Shown piece by piece: positions 1 to 6,726 of a stretch of DNA of 15,906 nt. The notes under the pieces were generated by a model, which saw only the letters and a list, made by a program, of their open reading frames with translations, was not told the origin of the DNA and ran no database searches. Numbering within the stretch: the stretch's first letter is position 1; every line of letters begins with the position of its first letter. The DNA comes from SZUA-521 sp041738285 (GTDB lineage: Bacteria; Pseudomonadota; Gammaproteobacteria; Pseudomonadales; Azotimanducaceae): positions 1-15,906 of the forward strand of contig JBGSQB010000044.1 in NCBI GenBank assembly GCA_041738285.1, given 5' to 3'. The position numbers and the translations under genes were made by a program.

Positions 1-204
1 CTGTGGCGCAATGCACTGGGCGTTGCCTGGCTTGGGTCCGGCTCCGATCTCGACGGTGGACTCGATGCCGGCACGGCCGAGCTGCTATGGCGCATGTCCA
101 GCACCGAATCTGCCGCCGCGCCAGCAACGCAACCCGAAACACCAGCCGAGTCACCGCCCGCGCCGCGCGCCAACAGGCAGCGGCGTGAACTCGCGATTGC
201 CTAG
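1..204 (+). CDS. flhF: C-terminal fragment, probable FlhF flagellar GTPase
   Basis: An open frame enters from the left edge and stops with TAG at 202-204, giving the last 67 residues of a protein. The first part (ALGVAWLGSGSDLDGGL, then AELLWRM) could match the end of an SRP-type GTPase domain, where FlhF proteins carry a strand reading like VAY-x-x-x-GQ followed by an acidic loop and a final helix. The rest is a low-complexity Ala/Pro/Thr/Glu tail ending in a basic patch (RANRQRRELAIA). The main reason for the call is position: it ends 13 bases before fleN, and flhF-fleN-fliA is the usual gene order in polarly flagellated gammaproteobacteria. FlhF would place the flagellum at the cell pole. 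No GTP-binding motif lies in the visible part, so the name is inferred from context. Confidence 0.5.
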   Translation: MWRNALGVAWLGSGSDLDGGLDAGTAELLWRMSSTESAAAPATQPETPAESPPAPRANRQRRELAIA

Positions 205-217
205 GAGTCAATATTTC

Positions 218-1045
218 ATGAGTCACAGTCTCAATCCCGTCCAGGTCATAGCGGTCACTGGTGGCAAAGGCGGGGTCGGCAAGACCAACGTGTCGGTCAA
301 TCTCGGCATCGCACTGTGTCGAATAGGACGTCGCGTCACCCTGTTCGATGCCGATCTCGGCCTTGCCAACGTCGACGTGTTGCTCGGGCTCAAGCCTCGT
401 CGCACGCTGCAAGACGTGCTGGCCGGCAATGCAAGCCTTGCCGATGTGATGCTGCCGGGACCGCGTGGGCTTCGCATCGTCCCTGCGGCATCAGGTACTC
501 AGGAGATGGTCAATCTCGGTCCGCGCGAGCATGCGGGCATCATCACTGCATTTTCGGAAGTGGCGCATCAGATGGATGTGCTGCTAATTGATACGGCGGC
601 AGGTATCTCGAACGAAGTGATCAGCTTTCTGATCGCCGCGCAGGAGATCCTGGTGGTGGTGTGCAACGAACCGACATCGATTACCGATGCATATGCGCTG
701 ATCAAGGTGCTCAATCAACGGTTCGGCGTGAAGCGTGTGCGCGTGCTTGCGAACATGGTGCGCTCGGCCGCGGAGGGCAGCGCCGTGTACTCGAAACTCG
801 TCACCGTCACGGATCGTTTTCTCGATGTCGCGCTCGATTTCGCGGGCATGATTCCCTTCGACGAACACGTCCGCCGCTCGGTGCAGCGTCAACGCAGCGT
901 GGTGGACGCGTATCCGACTGCGCCGGCCAGTCAGGCCTTCATGGATCTTGCGCGCAAAGTGGATGGCTGGCCGCTACCCAGAGTGCCGCGGGGACACCTC
1001 GAGTTCTTTGTGGAACGGCTGGTGGCGAGTTCGGCCACTGCTTGA
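218..1045 (+). CDS. fleN: FleN (FlhG/YlxH) MinD-like ATPase, flagellar number regulator
   Basis: A 275-aa MinD/ParA-family ATPase. The deviant Walker A motif GGKGGVGKT is at about residues 15-23, the switch-like DADLGLANVDVLLG at about 46-59, and the Walker B strand reads VLLIDTAAG. A longer open frame exists upstream, but the ATG at 218 is preferred: a TAGGAG Shine-Dalgarno lies at 202-207, overlapping the stop of the preceding gene, and the family normally begins a few residues before the Walker A strand. In polar flagellates FleN restrains the master regulator FleQ and works against FlhF to keep flagellar number low. It is followed 14 bases later by fliA, consistent with one operon. The family call is firm; the regulatory role is known from the family, not visible here. 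Confidence 0.95.
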   Translation: MSHSLNPVQVIAVTGGKGGVGKTNVSVNLGIALCRIGRRVTLFDADLGLANVDVLLGLKPRRTLQDVLAGNASLADVMLPGPRGLRIVPAASGTQEMVNLGPREHAGIITAFSEVAHQMDVLLIDTAAGISNEVISFLIAAQEILVVVCNEPTSITDAYALIKVLNQRFGVKRVRVLANMVRSAAEGSAVYSKLVTVTDRFLDVALDFAGMIPFDEHVRRSVQRQRSVVDAYPTAPASQAFMDLARKVDGWPLPRVPRGHLEFFVERLVASSATA

Positions 1046-1059
1046 ATCGGAATCTACCC

Positions 1060-1821
1060 ATGCGTGATGCATCAGTAGCGACTTATCAGGACAACAGCGG
1101 TTCTGGAGGCGCCAGTGAATCCAAGGCAGAAGCCCTGGTGCGGCGCTATTCGTCCCTCGTCAAGCGAATCGCGCATCATCTCCTTGCGCGGTTGCCTGCG
1201 CACGTGGAGCTGTCGGACCTCATTCAGTCGGGGATGATCGGACTTCTCGAGGCCTCGCAGAAATACGATGCCGGCAAGGGCGCCAGTTTCGAAACGTACG
1301 CGGGTATTCGCATCCGTGGATCGATGCTCGATGAGGTGCGTCGCGGTGATTGGGCACCCCGTTCCGTGCACCGCAACGCACGTCGCATCGCTAAGGCCAT
1401 TCGCGAAATCGAACTCCGCACTTTTGCGCCTGCGACCGATACGGAAATTGCAGCGGAACTGGATGTTGGCATCGATGAGTATCACGCCATGTTGCGGGAT
1501 ACCTCTGGCTGCCGGCTGTTCAGCTTCGAAGCGATGGCGCTGGACGATGAGACTGGTGACTTCGTCGAGCCGCAATATGCAGAATCACTGCCGGGTCCTG
1601 CGGAGAGCCTCCAGGGCGACGACTTCAAACGGCGCATCGTCGATGCGATCGGTGAGCTCCCCGAGCGTGAACAGATCGTGCTTTCGCTCTACTACGACGA
1701 CGAACTCAATCTGAAAGAAATCGGTGCGATTCTCGGGGTCAGCGAATCGCGGGTGAGCCAGATCCACACTCAGGCCACGCTGCGTATCAGAAGTCGAATG
1801 CAATCCGAGGGAGCTACCTGA
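1060..1821 (+). CDS. fliA: FliA, flagellar sigma-28 factor
   Basis: A 253-aa sigma factor with region 2 (LVKRIAHHLLARLPAHVELSDLIQSG-type helix, then GLLEASQKYD and the FETYAGIRIRGSMLDEVR core), region 3 (APRSVHRNARRIAKAI) and a C-terminal region 4 helix-turn-helix (LPEREQIVLSLYY, then LNLKEIGAILGVSESRVSQIH). This is the full length and order of FliA. The ATG at 1060 is chosen because residues upstream in the same frame are antisense-like and lie inside fleN. FliA directs RNA polymerase to late flagellar genes such as flagellin, motor and chemotaxis genes, and is held by the anti-sigma factor FlgM until the hook is complete. Its TGA shares one base with the ATG of motC, so the two are probably translationally coupled. 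Confidence 0.97.
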   Translation: MRDASVATYQDNSGSGGASESKAEALVRRYSSLVKRIAHHLLARLPAHVELSDLIQSGMIGLLEASQKYDAGKGASFETYAGIRIRGSMLDEVRRGDWAPRSVHRNARRIAKAIREIELRTFAPATDTEIAAELDVGIDEYHAMLRDTSGCRLFSFEAMALDDETGDFVEPQYAESLPGPAESLQGDDFKRRIVDAIGELPEREQIVLSLYYDDELNLKEIGAILGVSESRVSQIHTQATLRIRSRMQSEGAT

Positions 1822-2570
1822 TGGACATTGTCGCGATCATCGGCGTCTGTATCGGTTTTGCCGCCGTGATTGGAGGCAACTTCCTCGAGGGCGGCCAACT
1901 CGTTGCGCTCGTCAATACGCCCGCTGGTGTGATCGTCATTGGCGGAACGCTGGGCGCGGTCGTACTGCAGACGCCCGGGACACGCTTGAAGCGAGCGGCG
2001 GGGATGTTGCGATGGGTGTTCGTTCCCCCTAAACAAGCGATGCGTGATGGAATCGAAAAAATGATGACGTTCAGCACCACCGCGCGCCGCGATGGTCTGT
2101 TGGGTCTCGAGAATCTGGCAGAACGGGAAGACGATGAGTTCGTAAAGAAGGGGCTGGAGCTACTCATCGATGGCGGCGAGCCGCAGGTGATCCGGCACGC
2201 CATGGAAAACGAACTCGCTGCACGGACGCAGCGCGATCATGCTGCGGCGCAGGTCTATCGGAGTATGGGCGGATACGCACCCACAATCGGCATCATCGGC
2301 GCGGTGATGGGGCTCATCCAGGTCATGGGAAATCTCGCGGACCCGGCAGCCCTGGGCGCCGGTATCGCAACGGCCTTCGTCGCTACTATCTACGGCGTTG
2401 GGCTTGCCAATCTTCTCTTTCTTCCGATCGCTGATCGCATCGCGGCAATGATCGATCGTCAGGCTGTATTTGCTTCGATGACGATCGAAGGCATTCTGGC
2501 TATCGCAGAGGGCGAGCATCCGCGGTCGATCGAGCTGCGACTGCGCGGCTTCGAGGACTACGCGCGATGA
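1821..2570 (+). CDS. motC: MotC, MotA/PomA-type flagellar stator subunit
   Basis: A 249-aa membrane protein of the MotA/PomA family. Hydrophobic helices are visible at about residues 3-22, 30-50, 151-172 and 180-205, with the large charged cytoplasmic loop between helices 2 and 3 that touches FliG. The helix 3 segment YAPTIGIIGAVMGLIQVM carries the family proline, and helix 4 contains ATIYGVGLANL. The length matches MotC/PomA (about 250) rather than the longer E. coli-type MotA (about 295). It overlaps fliA by one base and motD by four (ATGA), so stator subunits are made together. Distinguishing MotC (proton) from PomA (sodium) cannot be done firmly by eye; the name follows the motC-motD pairing found in Pseudomonas. 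Confidence 0.93.
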   Translation: MDIVAIIGVCIGFAAVIGGNFLEGGQLVALVNTPAGVIVIGGTLGAVVLQTPGTRLKRAAGMLRWVFVPPKQAMRDGIEKMMTFSTTARRDGLLGLENLAEREDDEFVKKGLELLIDGGEPQVIRHAMENELAARTQRDHAAAQVYRSMGGYAPTIGIIGAVMGLIQVMGNLADPAALGAGIATAFVATIYGVGLANLLFLPIADRIAAMIDRQAVFASMTIEGILAIAEGEHPRSIELRLRGFEDYAR

Positions 2571-3496
2571 TGGTTCGACGGCAGCGGCTGGAAGACACGG
2601 GCAATCACGAGCGCTGGCTCGTGTCGTATTCCGACTTCATGACGCTGCTGTTCGGGTTCTTCGTGGTGATGTACGCCATCTCCTCGGTGAACGAGGGAAA
2701 ATATCGCGTGCTCAGCCACACGCTGCTCGAGGTGTTTCCTCAGCGCGAGTTGACCATCGAACCGATCCAGGTGGGTGAGCCTGCGCAATCGAGCGCACCG
2801 ACGGCGATCGCGTTCGATCAGCCGCCAGTCGGCGCCGAAGGTGGCGCGAGTTCGCAGACCACGCGTGAGCCATCCGATGGCAAATTCCAGGCGCTTGGCG
2901 CGACCATGCGGCAGGAGCTGGCTGGACTGTTGCCGGAGGGTCAATTCGGCGTCTCCGGCAACGATCAGTGGCTCGAGGTCAATCTGGACGCGGCGATGCT
3001 GTTCGAAAGCGGTGAAGCGCAGCTGACACCGCTCGCGCGCGACGTAATCGGTGAGATCGTGACGCGCCTCGCGGGTCTCGATAACCCGATTACCGTAGAA
3101 GGCTACACGGACAGTATTCCGATCACCAGCGGACGCTTCCCATCGAACTGGGAGCTGTCGGCAGCGCGCGCCGCAGCGGTGGTCGGTGCATTTGCAGACG
3201 CAGGAATCGACGGCTCTCGGCTTGCTGCCGTCGGCTATGGTGAACAGCATCCAGTGGATACCAATGCAACCGTTGCCGGCCGCGCCGCCAACCGTCGCGT
3301 CACGCTCATCATTCCACGGGATGCCGATGTGCAGCGCGGGCTGACGACGATCGGGGCTGCGCGCGCACAGCCGTTACCCATTGAGTGGCGCGAAGGAGCC
3401 GCAGGGGAGGTTGAAGCCACTGGCGGCGTGCAGGCAGTGCGACGTCCCAAGGGTGGGATCCTCTTCACCAACGAACCACCCGCGCCGAAACCCTGA
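2567..3496 (+). CDS. motD: MotD, MotB-type flagellar stator subunit with OmpA domain
   Basis: A 309-aa protein with the MotB architecture: a short cytoplasmic start, a single transmembrane helix at about residues 24-40 preceded by WLVSYSDFMTLL, a linker, and an OmpA-like peptidoglycan-binding domain at about 130-251 (VEGYTDSIP, NWELSAARA, AANRRVTLII). Asp23 in SYSDF is the expected ion-carrying residue. After the OmpA domain there is a further tail of nearly 60 residues rich in Gly, Ala and Pro. Two adjacent ATGs (2567 and 2570) are possible starts; the first overlaps the motC stop as ATGA. With MotC it forms the ion channel and wall anchor that drives rotation. Confidence 0.95.
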   Translation: MMVRRQRLEDTGNHERWLVSYSDFMTLLFGFFVVMYAISSVNEGKYRVLSHTLLEVFPQRELTIEPIQVGEPAQSSAPTAIAFDQPPVGAEGGASSQTTREPSDGKFQALGATMRQELAGLLPEGQFGVSGNDQWLEVNLDAAMLFESGEAQLTPLARDVIGEIVTRLAGLDNPITVEGYTDSIPITSGRFPSNWELSAARAAAVVGAFADAGIDGSRLAAVGYGEQHPVDTNATVAGRAANRRVTLIIPRDADVQRGLTTIGAARAQPLPIEWREGAAGEVEATGGVQAVRRPKGGILFTNEPPAPKP

Positions 3497-3585
3497 CACG
3501 CTGACGGTCCGAGGCAGACGACTTTCTGGCGCTTGTCTCAGGCTGAACTATAGTTTCATTGACGATGCCATCGGAGTGACTCCAC

Positions 3586-3738
3586 GTGGCGATCGACAGG
3601 ATTGGAGAGTACCGACCGATTGCACCGCTAAATCCGACCCGCCGTGAACGGGAAGGGCGACGGCGTTCGCGACGCGAACAGCGGCGCGATCGCAAACAGG
3701 ATGATGACAAGGAGCATCTGATCGATGAACGGGTATGA
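3586..3738 (+). CDS. Short basic protein between motD and the DUF2802-like gene
   Basis: A 50-codon frame starting with GTG. An in-frame TGA at 3577-3579 rules out a longer version, and a GGAG Shine-Dalgarno lies about nine bases upstream. The product has a Pro-containing start (IAPLNPTRR), a strongly basic centre (REREGRRRSRREQRRDRK), an acidic stretch (QDDDKEH) and ends LIDERV. It overlaps the next gene by 14 bases, and that gene's AAGGAG ribosome site sits inside it, which suggests coupled translation. No signal peptide or membrane helix is present, so it should be cytoplasmic. I do not recognise the family. Its place in a flagellar operon suggests a flagellar or stator-linked role, but that is inference. 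Confidence 0.55.
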   Translation: MAIDRIGEYRPIAPLNPTRREREGRRRSRREQRRDRKQDDDKEHLIDERV

Positions 3739-4072
3739 ACTGCTGCTGCTTGCGGTGGGTTGCATGACGGCGTCAATCGTCCTGTTGCCCGTGATGGCAT
3801 GGCTGCGTCTGCGCACCGTCGAACGCGGCCTGACGGCACTCGAAAATCAGTTCTCCCTCTATGCCGAATCTTCCATGCGGGTCGCGGATTTCGTCGGCCG
3901 GCAAACGCCCACCGTGGATATCGGGGCCGGCGAGAGTTCGCGCCGCGCGCTGGTACACCAGGCGCGTCTCGCCCTCGATACAGGCGACACACCACAAGCC
4001 GAACGCCTCGACCTGCGACGCGACGAACGCACGCTCATGAAAATTGCGCGGCGCGCCATGCGCGCTGCGTGA
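3725..4072 (+). CDS. One-TM small protein, DUF2802-like, flagellar operon
   Basis: A 115-aa protein with an N-terminal transmembrane helix (about residues 5-27, LLLLAVGCMTASIVLLPVMAW), a short helical cytoplasmic segment (RLRTVERGLTALENQFSLYAES) and a C-terminal part with the pattern ALVHQARLALDTGDTPQAERLDLRRDERTLMKIARRA. That ending resembles the DUF2802 proteins found after the motD-parA-cheW genes in Pseudomonas-type flagellar clusters, where a QA-x-x-L-x-x-x-G helix is followed by a helix-turn-helix-like L-R-x-E motif. The start at 3725 has an AAGGAG site at 3709-3714. It is the last gene of the flagellar block; the next gene is convergent. The family assignment is by pattern only. Confidence 0.65.
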   Translation: MNGYELLLLAVGCMTASIVLLPVMAWLRLRTVERGLTALENQFSLYAESSMRVADFVGRQTPTVDIGAGESSRRALVHQARLALDTGDTPQAERLDLRRDERTLMKIARRAMRAA

Positions 4073-4081
4073 CACAGTCCA

Positions 4082-4474
4082 TCATCCGGGTACTGCGGTT
4101 GCAGCGATCGCTTTGCTGAACTGATCTGCGGTCGGCGTCCATCGATGCGCATGACGCAGATAGCGTTCGAGAAAGGGACGACGGGCGTCCAACACGCCAG
4201 GACCTGGGGCGAGCTCGTCGAGCGTGAGGTATATGCGCTGAATATAGCCATGGGAATCGACCCGCAGGGACAGCGCTTCGATGAGTTCACACGCGCCGTC
4301 GCGCGCGGTCACCAGCAATACATCCACGCGCTGCACCGATTGTGTGCTGCCGCCGCGCAGCATCACATTCGGCAAGGGCGCGTTGCCGGCAATGAACTGC
4401 GTCCACAACGCATCGTTGATGGGCACGATGTCGCCACCTTGGCGGTGGAATGCGCGTACCTGGATCGCACTCAT
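4082..4474 (-). CDS. Unrecognised 130-aa protein, candidate SOS-regulated gene
   Basis: A 130-aa protein beginning MSAIQVRAF. It has no signal peptide or membrane helix, so is probably cytoplasmic. The middle looks like a beta/alpha fold (RVDVLLVTARDG, then CELIEALSLRV and IQRIYLTLDEL) and the end is aromatic and basic (RRPFLERYLRHAHRW). I recognise no family. The frame continues upstream to a GTG at 4546, but a promoter lies at 4506-4534, so transcripts should begin near 4499 and the ATG at 4474 is the natural start, with a leader of roughly 25 bases and only a weak Shine-Dalgarno. An overlapping plus-strand frame (4145-4498) has similar third-position GC, but its composition is rich in His, Arg, Gln and Cys and looks antisense. 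The operator suggests induction by DNA damage. Confidence 0.6.
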   Translation of the reverse strand: MSAIQVRAFHRQGGDIVPINDALWTQFIAGNAPLPNVMLRGGSTQSVQRVDVLLVTARDGACELIEALSLRVDSHGYIQRIYLTLDELAPGPGVLDARRPFLERYLRHAHRWTPTADQFSKAIAATAVPG

Positions 4475-4505
4475 CGGTCTTGCGCTCGGGTCGACTGAAG
4501 GCAAG

Positions 4506-4534
4506 ACCATAACTGGATGTATATCCAGTATCAA
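4506..4534 (-). promoter_or_regulatory. Promoter with LexA-box-like operator in the spacer
   Basis: On the minus strand TTGATA (4534-4529) and TATGGT (4511-4506) are separated by exactly 17 bases, a good sigma70-type arrangement. Nearly the whole spacer is a perfect inverted repeat at 4512-4529: ACTGGATATACATCCAGT on this strand, with 7-base arms and a 4-base centre. Its CTGG-N8-CCAG form with an AT-rich centre is close to the enterobacterial LexA consensus CTGT-N8-ACAG, differing by one symmetric base in each arm. A repressor bound there would block RNA polymerase. The promoter and palindrome are seen directly; LexA as the binding protein is an inference, since LexA motifs vary between gammaproteobacterial groups. 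Confidence 0.6.
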
Positions 4535-4552
4535 GTGCCGATGCACTTTTCG

Positions 4553-4672
4553 TTATTGACCACGCGACCCCAATTGGGTGTGTTTGGCAAGCACCGGCAG
4601 GTCGCGGAGGTCGCCGGCGCGCAGCAACAGGTAGCGCTTCTGGCAACAGACACGTTTGAGATCCTCCGCCAT
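4553..4672 (-). CDS. Possible 39-aa small ORF
   Basis: An ATG at 4672 opens a 39-codon frame (MAEDLKRVCC, then QKRYLLLRAGDLRDLPVLAK) ending TAA at 4553-4555. About three quarters of its third positions are G or C, as in real genes here, and the peptide has a protein-like helix of Leu, Arg and Asp. Against it, there is no clear Shine-Dalgarno upstream, no recognised family, and the length is short enough to occur by chance in GC-rich DNA. It lies upstream of the SOS-like promoter on the same strand and divergent from the membrane protein at 4706. It could be a small regulatory peptide, a gene remnant, or noise. Confidence 0.25.
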   Translation of the reverse strand: MAEDLKRVCCQKRYLLLRAGDLRDLPVLAKHTQLGSRGQ

Positions 4673-4705
4673 TGAGTTGCACAGTTGGCGATGACAGGGA
4701 GGCAC

Positions 4706-5293
4706 ATGCAAAGACGCAATAGACTGGCGATTGGGTTCGCGGTGGCATTCGTGCTCGGTACGGGTCTGTTGGCGGCCGATCGCGGTGGAGTACTGGCGTG
4801 GACTGGCGTGCTGGTCGGTGTCGTGCTGCTGGTCAAGCTGTTCGCGCTGCCCTCGAGATGGGACGTGCGGGTGTGCCTTACAGCGATGCTGCTGTGGGGC
4901 GTCGCCTGGGCCGGAACGCTGTACTACGTGAGATCGACCTGGGAGTCGGGCGAAGTCGTCGAGCTGGTGATCGACCTGCCCAGCGGCACGCATGCGGCGC
5001 GTGTCTGGGTACTCGACTCGGGCGACACGTCACTCATCTACTACGACGCACCACCGGCAGTTGCCGACGCGCTGTTGTCGGGAAGGCCGGTGCGGTTCAC
5101 CCGTGGCGGCGTCATGTCCGTCAGGCAACCGCAAGCAAGGCGAGTTGCAGAGGTATCGGCACAGGAGGCGAATGCGATCTTCGCGCTGATGACCGACAAG
5201 TACGGCGATAGAAACGCGGCCACTGACGTCTACTATGCATTTCTCGGACGATCACGCAGTCGGGTGCCGATCGTCGTCCGATTCATCGAGTGA
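4706..5293 (+). CDS. Membrane protein with predicted PNPOx-like (split-barrel) C-terminal domain
   Basis: A 195-aa protein with three hydrophobic helices at about residues 8-24, 30-48 and 56-76, followed by a soluble domain of about 110 residues. That domain (VELVIDLPSG, RVWVLDSGDTSLIYYDAP, RPVRFTRGGV, then IFALMTDKYG and RVPIVVRF) follows the pattern of proteins related to deazaflavin-dependent nitroreductases and PNP oxidases: a sugar/ester-like strand pair, VRLxRGG, and an A-x-M-x-x-KYG helix. The ATG at 4706 is chosen because GGGAGG lies just before it at 4697-4702; TTG (4685) or ATG (4691) would also be in frame. It appears to be a single-gene unit, divergent from the SOS-like gene and convergent with sufE. 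Substrate and cofactor are unknown; the domain call is by pattern. Confidence 0.65.
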   Translation: MQRRNRLAIGFAVAFVLGTGLLAADRGGVLAWTGVLVGVVLLVKLFALPSRWDVRVCLTAMLLWGVAWAGTLYYVRSTWESGEVVELVIDLPSGTHAARVWVLDSGDTSLIYYDAPPAVADALLSGRPVRFTRGGVMSVRQPQARRVAEVSAQEANAIFALMTDKYGDRNAATDVYYAFLGRSRSRVPIVVRFIE

Positions 5294-5378
5294 ACCGGCG
5301 TGGTCGCTGGTGCCCGGGTGCTTTGACACGCACGACTTGCACTCGCCGCATCATCAATAGACCAGCTCGCAGGTGAAG

Positions 5379-5798
5379 CTACCCCAACTGACGGGTCGCA
5401 ACATTACGGATGCGCGCAACCATGGCTGACAGCCCATTGCCACGGGACGGGCTCAAGTGGCGCTTCAGAGCGAGTTCGTCGAACAGCACATCGACGTCGA
5501 CCTCGAGCAGCGCTCGGGGACTCAAGTTGTTGAGCGCAGCAAGGACGATGGCAATGAGTCCGCGTACGATGAGCGCATCGCTGTCGAGGGCGAACACCAG
5601 TTTTCCGTCGACGAGGCGGTGCACGATCCAAACCTGACTCTGACAGCCGTGCACGATGTGCTCGTCAGTCTTGTCGGCGTCGCACATAGTAGGTAGTGCC
5701 TTGCCCATGTCGATGATGAACCGATAACGGTCCTCCCAGTCGTCGAGCAGACTGAACGTCTCGCGGATTTCGGCGAGGTCTGCGGCAGGCACGGTCAT
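5379..5798 (-). CDS. sufE: SufE, cysteine desulfurase sulfur acceptor
   Basis: A 139-aa SufE family protein. The hallmark HGCQSQVW puts the sulfur-accepting cysteine at residue 52, equivalent to Cys51 of E. coli SufE, after the family's DDWEDRYRFIIDMGKALP helix. SufE takes persulfide sulfur from SufS and hands it to SufB in the SufBCD scaffold. The ATG at 5798 is preferred over an in-frame start at 5831 because the latter would run into sufT and adds residues not typical of the family; it begins four bases after the sufT stop. It is the last gene of the suf operon. The Shine-Dalgarno is weak, so translation may depend on coupling with sufT. Confidence 0.95.
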   Translation of the reverse strand: MTVPAADLAEIRETFSLLDDWEDRYRFIIDMGKALPTMCDADKTDEHIVHGCQSQVWIVHRLVDGKLVFALDSDALIVRGLIAIVLAALNNLSPRALLEVDVDVLFDELALKRHLSPSRGNGLSAMVARIRNVATRQLG

Positions 5799-5802
5799 CG
5801 GA

Positions 5803-6333
5803 TCAGAACAGGCCGAGTTCGAGTTGCGCATCTTCCGACATCATGTCGCGACTCCACGGCGGATCGAAGGTGAGGGCGACATCGACGCTCGCAACGTTGG
5901 GCACACGCGAGAGGCGGTCGGTGATCTCGCGCACCAGCACGGGACCCATGCCGCAACCGACCGAGGTCAGGGTCATCGTGACTTGCACGTGCTTCGTGAT
6001 CGGATCTACTTCGCAGCCATAGACGAGGCCGAGGTCGACGATGTTGACAGGAATCTCCGGGTCGAAAACACTGCGGAGCGCCTGATGCACCTGATCGGCG
6101 TCAATCGCGCCATCAGGGCGCGGTGTGTAGGTGGGTACGATGGACTCGAATCCGAGCGCATCCGCGTCGACGCCATCGACGCGCGCCATCTTGCCGTTGA
6201 ATACCACGGTGTAGTTGCCGCCGAGTGACTGCGTGAGGGTGACGAACGTATCCTTCGGTATGGTGATCGGGGTGCCGATGGGCACGAGGCGCGCATCACA
6301 GTCGCGCTTGATGACGACGAGGCGGCGTTCCAT
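5803..6333 (-). CDS. sufT: SufT, MIP18/DUF59-type Fe-S cluster assembly factor
   Basis: A 176-aa protein. The C-terminal half (about residues 80-176) is a MIP18/DUF59 domain: DPEIPVNIVDLGLVYG at about 91-106, VQVTMTLTSVGCGMG with the conserved Cys127, and a final VDVALTFDPPWSRDMMSE. The N-terminal part of about 78 residues (RDCDARLVPIGTPITIPK, GGNYTVVFNGKMARVDG) is the extension typical of the SufT subgroup found inside suf operons. SufT-type proteins help mature Fe-S enzymes, especially under high demand. Its ATG overlaps the stop of the A-type carrier gene by one base (TGATG). A frame extending further upstream exists but lies inside the preceding gene. Confidence 0.93.
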   Translation of the reverse strand: MERRLVVIKRDCDARLVPIGTPITIPKDTFVTLTQSLGGNYTVVFNGKMARVDGVDADALGFESIVPTYTPRPDGAIDADQVHQALRSVFDPEIPVNIVDLGLVYGCEVDPITKHVQVTMTLTSVGCGMGPVLVREITDRLSRVPNVASVDVALTFDPPWSRDMMSEDAQLELGLF

Positions 6334-6704
6334 CAACTGTCTTTGCGGTTGCGCACCGAGAAACTCTCGCCGCAGCCGCATTCGGCCTCCGCATTCGGAT
6401 TGTGGAACTTGAGCACAGAGTTGAGGCCTTCCTTGACGCAATCGATCTGCGTGCCGCGCAGCAGCGGCAGATCGGAGCGCGCCACGTGGAGTACGAGATT
6501 GTCGGCGACCGGACTTGCGATGTCCTCGTCGTCCGCTTGCGCGACATAGTCGAGTTCGTACATGTAGCCGGAACAGCCGCTTTCATTGACCGACAGTCGC
6601 AGTGCCGAGGCACCTTCGCGACTCATCTGCTTGCGCAGATACGCAGCGGCACTCTCCGTGATTCGAATCTCGGGGTCTTTCGGATCTACCGTCAGCACAG
6701 TCAT
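6333..6704 (-). CDS. A-type Fe-S carrier (SufA/IscA/ErpA-like)
   Basis: A 123-aa HesB/IscA-family protein. The three family cysteines are present: Cys44 in NESGCSGYMY and Cys109/Cys111 in ECGCGESF near the end. These hold an iron atom or a [2Fe-2S]/[4Fe-4S] cluster that is passed from the SufBCD scaffold to target enzymes. The N-terminus (IRITESAAAYLRKQM) and the central LRLSV strand are typical. A good ribosome site (GGAAGG, about six bases upstream) supports the ATG at 6704. It lies between sufS and sufT in the suf operon, so SufA is the likeliest role, but SufA, IscA and ErpA cannot be told apart by eye. Confidence 0.92.
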   Translation of the reverse strand: MTVLTVDPKDPEIRITESAAAYLRKQMSREGASALRLSVNESGCSGYMYELDYVAQADDEDIASPVADNLVLHVARSDLPLLRGTQIDCVKEGLNSVLKFHNPNAEAECGCGESFSVRNRKDS

Positions 6705-6726
6705 CGTTTACCTTCCATTGCGTACT

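Noticed and set aside
3533..3554. Promoter-like TTGTCT and TATAGT before the 50-codon ORF
   Set aside because: The spacing is only 10 bases, too short for a sigma70 promoter, and no better -35 was found; no FliA-type consensus was seen either.
4103..4112. Palindrome AGCGATCGCT
   Set aside because: It lies inside the end of the minus-strand gene, has no T-tract, and such short palindromes are common in GC-rich DNA.
4145..4498. Plus-strand 117-aa open frame over the SOS-like gene
   Set aside because: Third-position GC alone does not exclude it, but its His/Arg/Gln/Cys-rich content looks antisense, and the promoter and operator point to the minus-strand gene.
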